A DNA stretch of 64,000 nt, taken from positions 62,001 through 126,000 of the forward strand of contig CAJODR010000009.1 in the NCBI GenBank assembly GCA_905233275.1, read 5' to 3'. Source of the stretch: an uncultured Bacteroidales bacterium. GTDB taxonomy: Bacteria; Bacteroidota; Bacteroidia; Bacteroidales; UBA932. Below, one piece after another: positions 35,965 to 42,860 of the stretch (position 1 is its first letter; every line of letters starts with the position of its first letter). The notes beneath the pieces are model-generated. The model worked only from the letters and a program-made list of their open reading frames with translations, searched no databases and was not told where the DNA came from. A program made the translations under genes and the position numbers.

Positions 35965-37224
35965 CTAAACTTTTACTTTAGGAATGTCCTCCCAGAGCGT
36001 TGTGTAATGGGGGGATTGGTGTTCCCGTGCGCTCTGGACATGCCCGTCGCCCTGGACCCCGAACAGGACTGCGCCCTGCCCGAAAGTCGCGTTGAGGGTG
36101 TCGAGGGTCGACGACAGCCTCCGTTCCTTTTCGAGTGCCGCCTCATCGGCGAATATCGACCCGACGCTGTCCCTCTCGGCCATCAGCTTCAGGAACACGA
36201 CTCCGGCCTTCTTGTATCCGAATCCGTTGCGGTACAGTTCCCTCGTTGCACCAACTGCCGCGCTGACTATTGCCCTGTGATCGGAAGTGCCGTCAGGGAA
36301 TGTCACGAGCGAGTTCCCGTGCGTCTGCGGGGCATTTTCCTTGAAGCGGTTGGTCACCGCGAATACCGCCATCTCGAGGCATAGCGACTTCTGATGGCGA
36401 AGCTTGACTGCCGCCGATGCAGCAAAATTGGCAATCTGCTCCGACAGCGGTGCCAGCTCGGTAATCTCCGAAGCGAAACTCCTTGAGACGCAAATGCTCT
36501 GCTTGGCTTCGACGATATCCTCGAACTCAATGCACGGAATTCCGCGCAGCTCCTGCCACGTCCTCAGCCCCGGAAGGGCGAATTGTTTCCTGACCGCTAT
36601 CTCCGGCAGCTGCGTATACTCCCACGCCGTACGTATGCCGCTGTCAGTGAGTTTTTTAGCGCTTCTGCGCCCAATCCCCCAGACATCCCCGACGGGGAAT
36701 GTCCTCAGCACCTTCTCCACATCCTCCTGGCGGTGCATATAGCAGCCTCCCTGCAGTTTCGGATACTGCTTGCACAGTTTGGAGGCTATCTTGGCGAGGG
36801 TCTTTGTCGGCGCGATTCCCACGGATACGGGGATGGCGGTAAGTTTCCGGCACCTGGCCGAAAGGTCCTTGGCGAAGCGGTCAAAATCCACGTCCATTCC
36901 CCGTAGGTCGAGGAATGCTTCATCAATGGAATAGACTTCGACGGAAGGCGCCGCCTCGCGGAGCACCGCCTGTACCCTCCGGGACATGTCGCCGTAGAGT
37001 GCGAAATTGGAGGAGAATACGGCGACGTTATTCTTCTCGACTATATTCCTTATTTTAAAATAGGGGTCGCCCATTTTGATGCCGAGCGCCTTGGCTTCGT
37101 TGGAACGGGCCACCGCGCATCCGTCATTGTTGGACAGCACGATGACCGGCCGTCCGTTCAGTTCCGGACGGAAAACCCTTTCGCACGAGGCGAAAAAATT
37201 GTTGCAATCGGCAAGGGCAAACAT
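35965..37224 (-). CDS. umuC: DNA polymerase V subunit UmuC (Y-family)
   Basis: A 419-residue Y-family polymerase. MFALADCNNFFASCERVFRPEL carries the first metal-binding Asp, SNNDGCAVARSNEAKALGI follows, and VEVYSIDEAFLDL has the catalytic Asp-Glu. The helix-hairpin-helix (VWGIGRRSAKKL) and little finger follow. The start at 37224 begins the family; the upstream open frame is unrelated. It copies past damaged DNA with UmuD'. Its usual partner umuD lies 2.6 kb away on the same strand, with a GH3 gene of opposite direction between them. The stop is 3 nt from the convergent lspA stop. Confidence 0.93.
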   Translation of the reverse strand: MFALADCNNFFASCERVFRPELNGRPVIVLSNNDGCAVARSNEAKALGIKMGDPYFKIRNIVEKNNVAVFSSNFALYGDMSRRVQAVLREAAPSVEVYSIDEAFLDLRGMDVDFDRFAKDLSARCRKLTAIPVSVGIAPTKTLAKIASKLCKQYPKLQGGCYMHRQEDVEKVLRTFPVGDVWGIGRRSAKKLTDSGIRTAWEYTQLPEIAVRKQFALPGLRTWQELRGIPCIEFEDIVEAKQSICVSRSFASEITELAPLSEQIANFAASAAVKLRHQKSLCLEMAVFAVTNRFKENAPQTHGNSLVTFPDGTSDHRAIVSAAVGATRELYRNGFGYKKAGVVFLKLMAERDSVGSIFADEAALEKERRLSSTLDTLNATFGQGAVLFGVQGDGHVQSAREHQSPHYTTLWEDIPKVKV

Positions 37225-37232
37225 TCCGGTAG

Positions 37233-37240
37233 CAAATATA
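37233..37240 (-). promoter_or_regulatory. -7 element of umuC
   Basis: TATATTTG on the minus strand, 8 nt before the umuC ATG. It suggests umuC now has its own promoter. The -33 region is unclear because it overlaps the divergent GH3 promoter. Confidence 0.5.
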
Positions 37241-37252
37241 CCGAAATTTGTG

Positions 37253-37260
37253 TAGATTTG
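37253..37260 (+). promoter_or_regulatory. -7 element of the GH3 gene
   Basis: TAGATTTG matches TAnnTTTG and lies 15 nt before the ATG at 37276, interleaved with the umuC promoter. Confidence 0.5.
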
Positions 37261-37275
37261 TAAAAATTGCCTGAT

Positions 37276-39669
37276 ATGAAACGTCTCCTGTTTCTTCTTG
37301 CTGCCACTGCGCTGCTTGCTGCGTGCGATTCTTCCGTTTATACTGAAACTGTCTGTGACGGATTCAATACCGTCGTCCAGAGGGATGGACCGGTGCTCGG
37401 CTATAGCCCGGCGTCCGGGGTGACCATCCTCACAGTGGACGGCAAGGCCTTCAAGGACCTCAACCGCAACGGTAAACTGGATCCATACGAGGACTGGAGG
37501 CTGACTCCGGAAGAGCGTGCCGCTGACCTTGCCGGACAGCTTTCGGTGGAGGAGATTTCCGGTCTTCTCATCTGCAGCAACCATCAGGCGATTCCGTCCG
37601 AGGGCAGGGGAGTGACCACCCCGGAAGTGGAACTGACCGATGCGCAGAAGGAACTGATGCGTAAGCCTTCATTCGTCAGGGCCCTGCGCAATTTCTTCCA
37701 GGCATCGTGGAACGGGGAGCCTTATCCCGAGTCCATCGATATGTCGGAGCTGACACCCGAAGAGAAAGAATATCTGTCTGACGAAAAGACGATTACGGCA
37801 TTCGTCGCCTATATGATGGAGAGGACGGGCTCGGTGCAGAGTTATGGCGGCAAGACGCTCAAGGACAGCGGTGCGGCACATTGGGACATGACCGACCAGC
37901 AGAAGAAATTCCTCGGAGAGGACCAGATTAGGGGGATTCTCATAACTTCGGTGGAGAGTCCGGAGGTGGCCGCGAAATGGAACAATACCGTCCAGGCTTA
38001 CGTTGAGGGCATAGGGCACGGCGTCCCGGTGACCATCCATTCCGATCCGAGGCACAGCGCGCCTTCAGAACTGGAATTCTACGCCGGGAGCGGCGGGACT
38101 ATTTCCCGCTGGCCGACTTCGCTCGGAATGGCGGCGACATTCGACCCGGAGGTCGTCAGGAGGCATGGCGAGATTGCGTCAATAGAGTACCGGGCGCTCG
38201 GTATCACCACGGCGCTGAGTCCGCAGGTGGATATTGCCACGGAACCGCGCTGGTGGCGTTTTGACGGCACTTTCGGCGAGGATCCCGAACTGTCGACGGA
38301 CATGGCAAGGGCATACTGCGACGGCTTCCAGACGAGCTCCGTAGGCAAGCGAATCAGCGGCGCCTGGGGTTGGGAAAGCGTTAATGCAATGCCCAAGCAC
38401 TGGTTCGGTTACGGTGCCCAGGAGGGGGGCCGCGACAGCCATTTCGCCAACGGCAAATATGCCGTCTATCCGGGCGACAATCTAGAAATGCATCTGAGGC
38501 CTTTTGTCGAGGGTGCCTTCAATCTCTCCGGCGGCACCGTCAGCGCTTCGGCCCTAATGCCGACATACTCCATACTCTGGATGCAGGATCCTTCAGGGGA
38601 GAATGTCGGCGCGGCATTCTCCGAATGGTGCATAGGTGAGAAGCTTCGCCGCGAGGCCGGATTCGACGGAGTCGTGTGTACCGACTGGGGGATTACTCTG
38701 GACAATACGGCAGTGGATTATACCGGCGGCGGCGAACCCTGGGGCGTCGAGGACCTGACGGTTGTGGAGCGGCACCTGAAGCTGTTCCGTGCGGGTGTGG
38801 ACCAGATCGGCGGCATCAATTATTCGGACGCCGTCCGTGGGGCTTACGCCGAATGGGCTCGCGAGGAGGGTGAGGAAAGCGCCTCCAAACGCTTCCGCGA
38901 ATCGGCTTATCGCCTGCTGCTCAATATGTTCCGCACTGGGCTCTTCGAGAATCCCTACCTCGATCCGTCGCAAACCGTCGAGACTGTCGGCAAGCCGGAA
39001 TTCATGCAGGAAGGATATGACGCGCAGCTTCGCAGCCTCGTTCTTCTGAAGAATAGCGGCAATTCGGTGCTTCCGGTGACGGATCGTTTGAAAGTGTACT
39101 TCCCGAAGCGCCATTTCCCGCCGATTCCCGGGCTCTGGGGCGGCATGTCCGAGGACCATACGGACTATCCGATGGATCCTTCGCTTGTGGCGAAATACTA
39201 TGATATAGTGGATACTCCGGAAGAGGCTGATTTCGCGCTCGTGGAGATCTGGGGGCCCGCTATCAGCGTCGGCTGGGATGCCGCAGACGTCAAGAAGGGT
39301 GGCAACGGATACGTACCAATCAGCCTTCAGTATGAGCCCTATACCGCGCGAAACGCACGGGCTGTCAGTATCGCCGGTGGACATCACACAGAAAGCTTCA
39401 CCAACCGTTCGTACAAGGGAAAGACCGTGACCACGCGCAACTATGACGATCTCCTTCTGGTGCGTGAGACCAAAAAGGCTATGGGAGACAAACCTGTGGT
39501 GGTTGTCCTCTGTCTCGACAAACCTGCGGTCCTCAAGGAAATAGAGCCTCTCGCAGATGCGATACTCGTATCATTCGGCGTGCAGAACCAGGCGGTCCTG
39601 GACGTCCTCAGCGGCAAGGCCGAGCCTTCCGGACTGCTCCCGATGCAGCTTCCCGCCGGAGACTGTTGA
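37276..39669 (+). CDS. GH3 family beta-glycosidase lipoprotein (frameshifted near the 3' end)
   Basis: A lipoprotein (lipobox LLAAC, Cys17) with the GH3 (alpha/beta) barrel: LNRNGKLDPYEDWRLTPEERAADLAGQLSVEEISGLL, VTIHSDPRHSA, FDPEVVRRHGEIASIEYRALGI, and the nucleophile Asp470 in GVVCTDWGI. The C-terminal domain follows (SLVLLKNSGNSVLPV, DKPAVLKEIEPLADAILVSFG). It is likely a periplasmic or surface beta-glucosidase or xylosidase. As read the frame ends at PMQLPAGDC, but the expected ending continues in the next frame to 39799, so a small indel lies near 39655-39661. It sits head to head with umuC and tail to tail with umuD. Confidence 0.88.
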   Translation: MKRLLFLLAATALLAACDSSVYTETVCDGFNTVVQRDGPVLGYSPASGVTILTVDGKAFKDLNRNGKLDPYEDWRLTPEERAADLAGQLSVEEISGLLICSNHQAIPSEGRGVTTPEVELTDAQKELMRKPSFVRALRNFFQASWNGEPYPESIDMSELTPEEKEYLSDEKTITAFVAYMMERTGSVQSYGGKTLKDSGAAHWDMTDQQKKFLGEDQIRGILITSVESPEVAAKWNNTVQAYVEGIGHGVPVTIHSDPRHSAPSELEFYAGSGGTISRWPTSLGMAATFDPEVVRRHGEIASIEYRALGITTALSPQVDIATEPRWWRFDGTFGEDPELSTDMARAYCDGFQTSSVGKRISGAWGWESVNAMPKHWFGYGAQEGGRDSHFANGKYAVYPGDNLEMHLRPFVEGAFNLSGGTVSASALMPTYSILWMQDPSGENVGAAFSEWCIGEKLRREAGFDGVVCTDWGITLDNTAVDYTGGGEPWGVEDLTVVERHLKLFRAGVDQIGGINYSDAVRGAYAEWAREEGEESASKRFRESAYRLLLNMFRTGLFENPYLDPSQTVETVGKPEFMQEGYDAQLRSLVLLKNSGNSVLPVTDRLKVYFPKRHFPPIPGLWGGMSEDHTDYPMDPSLVAKYYDIVDTPEEADFALVEIWGPAISVGWDAADVKKGGNGYVPISLQYEPYTARNARAVSIAGGHHTESFTNRSYKGKTVTTRNYDDLLLVRETKKAMGDKPVVVVLCLDKPAVLKEIEPLADAILVSFGVQNQAVLDVLSGKAEPSGLLPMQLPAGDC

Positions 39670-39799
39670 GACACAGAAGGAGGACGTCCCGCACGACATG
39701 ATTCCCTACTGTGATTCAGAAGGCCACAAATACGATTTCGCCTTCGGTCTCAACTGGAAAGGCGTGATTGAAGACGAAAGGGTTAAGAAGTATCGGTAA
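39655..39799 (+). pseudogene. Displaced C-terminus of the GH3 glycosidase
   Basis: In the +1 frame the sequence reads ETVETQKEDVPHDMIPYCDSEGHKYDFAFGLNWKGVI and stops at 39799. This is the standard GH3 ending after GLLPMQLP. It shows that the gene was, or is, one frame longer. The stop abuts the umuD stop. Confidence 0.8.
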
Positions 39800-40231
39800 T
39801 TAATTGGCTTTCTTTATTATCCAGGTGACGACGCCCCAGACGGCGAATTCGTCGCTTGGGAGCACTTCGATCGGCTTGTAGCGCTTGTCGCCAGCATTGG
39901 CCGGGAGGAGCCGGATCTTGCCGGGAGCGATTTCGACGCGCTTTACCGTGTATTCTCCGTCCAGGAAACAGACGGCCTTGCAGCCGTTTGTGGGCTCGAC
40001 TGCTCGGTCTACGACGAGGATGTCGCCCTCGTCCATTCCGGCGTCCACCATCGAGACGCCGTCCACCCTGAAAAAGAATGTCGACGCCTTGTGGCGAACC
40101 AGAAGTGCCTGAAGATCAAGTTTTTCCCTGACATCCTCGGCGGGGGAGGGGAATCCTGCCTTGATATCTCCGACCATCAGGCCGTCCAGCGACATCTCCT
40201 CTTCAGGAGAATATGGTTGAAACTGTTGCAT
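39800..40231 (-). CDS. umuD: SOS mutagenesis protein UmuD
   Basis: A 143-residue S24-family peptidase. The self-cleavage site is probably Ala25-Gly26 (KAGFPSPAED), the nucleophile is Ser60 (VDGVSMVDAGM) and the general base is Lys97 (EYTVKRVE). RecA-stimulated self-cleavage gives UmuD', which joins UmuC as polymerase V. The nearest umuC is 2.6 kb downstream on the same strand, split off by the opposing GH3 gene. No LexA-like box was recognised by eye. Confidence 0.93.
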   Translation of the reverse strand: MQQFQPYSPEEEMSLDGLMVGDIKAGFPSPAEDVREKLDLQALLVRHKASTFFFRVDGVSMVDAGMDEGDILVVDRAVEPTNGCKAVCFLDGEYTVKRVEIAPGKIRLLPANAGDKRYKPIEVLPSDEFAVWGVVTWIIKKAN

Positions 40232-40238
40232 GATTGGA

Positions 40239-40246
40239 CAAAGATA
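40239..40246 (-). promoter_or_regulatory. -7 element of umuD
   Basis: TATCTTTG on the minus strand ends 7 nt before the umuD ATG, so the transcript would be nearly leaderless. No -33 TTG is evident. Confidence 0.5.
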
Positions 40247-40257
40247 GTAATAATTCG

Positions 40258-40425
40258 TCAGTAGACGTAGTTTATTGCGTACCAGACGGCGACGAATTCT
40301 TCGATGGAAAGGTAACCGTCGAATGAGAACATGATGTCGCTGCTCCAGGAAGAATCGCCCTTATAAACCCGGTCGCCACTGACAAGGGAGATTGCATAGA
40401 TACTTGGCTTTCTGAAAGAGATTCG
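40258..40425 (-). pseudogene. Remnant of a C-terminal protein fragment upstream of umuD
   Basis: An open frame of 55 codons without an initiation codon at its upstream end (a stop at 40426-40428 precedes it). It reads like real protein: KPSIYAISLVSGDRVYKGD, then FSFDGYLSIEEFVAVWYAIN, then stop. The only internal ATG would leave 25 residues. It is probably the tail of a gene lost when the umuD region was rearranged. The family is not recognised. Confidence 0.35.
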
Positions 40426-40434
40426 CTATTTTTG
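40404..40434 (+). promoter_or_regulatory. Promoter of the TlpA-type lipoprotein gene
   Basis: A -33 TTG (40404-40406), a 20-nt spacer and a -7 TATTTTTG (40427-40434). It ends 7 nt before the ATG at 40442, implying an almost leaderless mRNA. Confidence 0.7.
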
Positions 40435-40441
40435 TCTCATT

Positions 40442-41434
40442 ATGAAACGTATTGCTTTTTTGATGGCCCTGCTGCTTGTCGCTTCATGCGGCGGGAAGAA
40501 AACTGAGAGGAATTACAGGATTGACGGCAAATTCTCTGCTGAGGATGGTGCCACCGTCTATCTGATTGACCTTGAGAAGAATGACACACTCGGCGTCTCC
40601 AACGTGACTGGCGGAGCATTCTCCTTTGAGGGGAGCATTGATTCTCCCACTTATGTTTATGTCGGACGAGGCAGGGAGAGGGTGCGTTTCATAATGGAGC
40701 AAGGCAATGTGTCCGTGGATCTGGACGAAAGGACTGTTGAGGGCACTCCCATGGTTGACGAATATGTTGCCTACAATCACCGGTTCTACGGTTTCGACAG
40801 TTTCAGCGAGGAGGGTAGGAAAGCCCAGGCCGACCTGGCTGATTCGATGATTCTCGCCCATAAGATTGACCTGATGGGAGCTCTCGTGATGGAGGATCTG
40901 GCATTCAAGGACCCGGAGCGCTTTCTCATTCGCTATGAAGAAGTGTCCGATGAGGTCAGGAGCTTTTCGGTAGTCGACAGGGCATATAGGAATATAAAAC
41001 TCGTGGAGAGCACCTCGCCCGGCATGATGTTTACCGATTACACCGTGGCTGGAGGCAATCCTGACGGGACAGATGTCAGCCTGTCCGACTATGTGGGCAA
41101 GGGGAGGTATATTCTCCTGGATCACTGGGCCTCGTGGTGCGGCCCCTGCAAGGCGGAGATTCCCCATATCAGGAAGGTATGGGATGCATTCCACGGCGAT
41201 AAATTCGAAGTTGTCAGCATCGCGGTCAGCGACGCGCGTGAAGATACCGAGAAAGCACTTGCGACGCTGGATATGCCATGGCCGCAGATATTTGACGGCG
41301 GCAAAATTCCTCAGGAGATATACGGGGTATCGGCCATTCCGCATCTTATCCTGTTCGCTCCCGATGGGACCATCGCCGCCCGCGGCATGCGCGGTGAAGA
41401 GATTTACGAAACAATAGCACAATTCATAAAATGA
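40442..41434 (+). CDS. TlpA/ResA-type thioredoxin lipoprotein with DUF4369
   Basis: A 330-residue lipoprotein (lipobox LVASC, Cys16). The N-terminal DUF4369 domain (YRIDGKFSAEDGATVYLIDLEKNDTLGV) leads to a helical linker, then a thioredoxin fold with the active site WASWCGPCKAEIPHI (Cys233 and Cys236) and the cis-Pro segment VSAIPHLILF. It is likely a periplasmic thiol-disulfide reductase tethered to a membrane. Unlike the similar protein at 29157-30245, its active cysteines are intact. The stop overlaps the start of the next gene by 4 nt. Confidence 0.9.
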   Translation: MKRIAFLMALLLVASCGGKKTERNYRIDGKFSAEDGATVYLIDLEKNDTLGVSNVTGGAFSFEGSIDSPTYVYVGRGRERVRFIMEQGNVSVDLDERTVEGTPMVDEYVAYNHRFYGFDSFSEEGRKAQADLADSMILAHKIDLMGALVMEDLAFKDPERFLIRYEEVSDEVRSFSVVDRAYRNIKLVESTSPGMMFTDYTVAGGNPDGTDVSLSDYVGKGRYILLDHWASWCGPCKAEIPHIRKVWDAFHGDKFEVVSIAVSDAREDTEKALATLDMPWPQIFDGGKIPQEIYGVSAIPHLILFAPDGTIAARGMRGEEIYETIAQFIK

Positions 41435-42082
41435 GACGCACATTCACCCTACTCCTGCTACTTTCGTCACTGCAGCTTTTGGGGCAGGAACGGGAGCCGC
41501 TATGGCCCAAAAACAAGATGCCCGATGCTCCCATGGCCCTGATGGACCAGGGATGGGTCATCGACGTCTCTGAAATCGAAAGTTGCTCCAAGAGCGGAAT
41601 CGCAGGTTTCATCATCAAGCTGACAAGCGGCAAGTAACTGCGGTTTTCCAATGTCGGCCAGAAGATGCGCGAAGGGATAGAAGCCGCGATTGAGGCCCAC
41701 AGAGGCGACTCCATTCCTGAGTCTCCTGCTCCCGAAGCCGCTCCCCAGGACGCTGCCGCCGGGCCTGAAGCCGCACCCGCTGCGGAGATTGACCCCGCCG
41801 ATGTCAGCGCCAACAAGGTGATGGCTATACTTGCGTATTTCGGCATCCTCGTGCTGATTCCCCTGTTTGCCGCCAAGGAGTCGAAGTTTGCCCGCTTCCA
41901 TGCCAACCAGGGCTTGATTCTGCTCATTTGCGAAGCCGTAATATTCTTTATCGGCAGTAGCCGCCCTGGCGTGGATACTATATATTGCTGTCGGCGTCTT
42001 TGCCATCATCGGCATCATCAACGCCGCCAAGGGAGAAGCCAAACCTCTGCCCTTCATCGGGAACTTCAAGATTATCAGCTAA
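41431..42082 (+). pseudogene. DUF4870-like membrane protein, decayed
   Basis: A signal peptide (MRRTFTLLLLLSSLQLLGQ) is followed by a small domain, GFIIKLTSGK, and then an in-frame TAA at 41635. The same frame resumes LRFSNVGQKMREGIEAAIEAH, an Ala/Pro/Glu linker and ANKVMAILAYFGILVLIPLFAAKE, a DUF4870-like two-helix membrane region. Near 41956 a frame change is needed to continue VAALAWILYIAVGVFAIIGIINAAKGE to a stop at 42082. One nonsense codon and one frameshift in a gene of about 215 residues argue for a pseudogene, unless both are assembly errors. It overlaps the TlpA gene by 4 nt. Confidence 0.75.
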
Positions 42083-42426
42083 GGAAGGCCTCGGCTTATC
42101 CACAGGTAAGCCCGTCATGCCATAAGTGATACTACAGCCGCATGCAGCCGGGAGCGCAGATTGCCTGTGCTCCCGGTTGATGTATACTCATGTGGTACCA
42201 TCGGTTAACTCCTATGGCACTATCAACTGATGAAATCGGGGCTGATGGAAGTCGCTTCGCTTCTTTGCACATCCCTCGGTCACCGGGAGCAAGGCAAATC
42301 GGGGTGAGACTTCGTCTCTTTTTGCATGCCGGCACGTCCTTACCCCTCACTCACCTTTGGGATTTCGTCGGGCTAACGCCCTCCGACATCCCTGCCCGCC
42401 TGCGGTGGGCTTTGCATAAAGCTATC
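42083..42426. other. Hairpin-rich non-coding stretch before the tRNA-Ser pair
   Basis: No credible gene. It contains several perfect or near-perfect hairpins: CCGGGAGC (42148-42155) with GCTCCCGG (42169-42176), extended to 11 bp; GAGAC (42306-42310) with GTCTC (42314-42318), followed by TTTTT; GTCGG...CCGAC near 42370-42390; and GCCCGC...GTGGGC near 42393-42410. It looks like a cluster of interspersed repeat elements of the kind common between Bacteroidales genes, or a non-coding RNA. Nothing more can be supported. Confidence 0.45.
42306..42323 (+). terminator. Terminator-like hairpin with T run
   Basis: GAGAC-TTC-GTCTC followed directly by TTTTT. The stem is short, so this is a weak call. 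Confidence 0.35.
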
Positions 42427-42463
42427 AAAAAATCGCGTTCAAGCAAGCTTGACGCGATTTTTT
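42427..42463 (-). terminator. Bidirectional intrinsic terminator after tRNA-Ser(CGA)
   Basis: AAAAAATCGCG (42427-42437) pairs with CGCGATTTTTT (42453-42463), with inner TCAAG/CTTGA pairs and a 4-nt loop. A/T tracts lie on both sides. It lies 13 nt past the tRNA 3' end on the minus strand. Confidence 0.8.
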
Positions 42464-42475
42464 GCTACCTTTCTG

Positions 42476-42562
42476 CGGTGAGTGAGGGATTCGAACCCCC
42501 GGTACGCTCACACGTACACCTGTTTTCGAGGCAGGCTCCTTCAACCACTCGGACAACTCACC
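42476..42562 (-). tRNA. tRNA-Ser (anticodon CGA)
   Basis: The minus strand reads GGTGAGT at the 5' end, pairing with ACTCACC plus a G discriminator. The D arm is GTCCGAGTGGTTGAAGG. The anticodon loop is CTCGAAA (anticodon CGA, reading UCG). A long variable arm of serine type follows, and the T arm is GGGGGTTCGAATCCC. CCA is not encoded. It has its own promoter (42584-42614) and a strong terminator. Confidence 0.95.
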
Positions 42563-42583
42563 GGGGTTGTGGTTATGGGGATG

Positions 42584-42614
42584 CAAAGGTAACACTATTT
42601 TTTATTTTTTGCAA
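42584..42614 (-). promoter_or_regulatory. Promoter of tRNA-Ser(CGA)
   Basis: On the minus strand there is a -33 TTG (42612-42614), a 20-nt spacer and a -7 TACCTTTG (42584-42591). The -33 element abuts that of the divergent tRNA promoter in the shared TTGCAA. Confidence 0.78.
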
Positions 42615-42639
42615 TTATCCGAATTAAGTCGTAAATTTG
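42608..42639 (+). promoter_or_regulatory. Promoter of tRNA-Ser(TGA)
   Basis: A -33 TTTG (42608-42611), a 20-nt spacer and a -7 TAAATTTG (42632-42639), 28 nt before the tRNA. Confidence 0.8.
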
Positions 42640-42667
42640 TCGTCCCTTTTGGAGGAATTGATATATT

Positions 42668-42752
42668 GGAGGAATGGCCGAGTGGTCGATGGCGGCAGTC
42701 TTGAAAACTGTTGTACGGCAACGTACCGGGGGTTCGAATCCCTCTTCCTCCG
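42668..42752 (+). tRNA. tRNA-Ser (anticodon TGA)
   Basis: The acceptor GGAGGAA pairs with TTCCTCC plus a G discriminator. The D arm is GGCCGAGTGGTCGATGGC. The anticodon loop is CTTGAAA (anticodon TGA, reading UCA and other UCN). A long serine-type variable arm follows, and the T arm is GGGGGTTCGAATCCC. CCA is not encoded. It is divergent from tRNA-Ser(CGA). Confidence 0.95.
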
Positions 42753-42831
42753 CGGAAAGGCAGCACAATGGCGCATCGGATTTATTCGGTGCGCTTTTTT
42801 CTTTTGGGGCGAATCCTTCTTATATTTTTGC

Positions 42832-42839
42832 TATATTTG
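42832..42839 (+). promoter_or_regulatory. -7 element of serB
   Basis: TATATTTG lies 21 nt before the serB ATG. The nearest TTTG is 25 nt upstream, longer than the usual spacing. Confidence 0.5.
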
Positions 42840-42860
42840 TAGTTATTCGCATAAGAATCT

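Noticed and set aside
42190..42627. Open frame across the hairpin region and tRNA-Ser(CGA)
   Set aside because: It overlaps a complete tRNA and its terminator and promoter; the translation shows no protein-like pattern.
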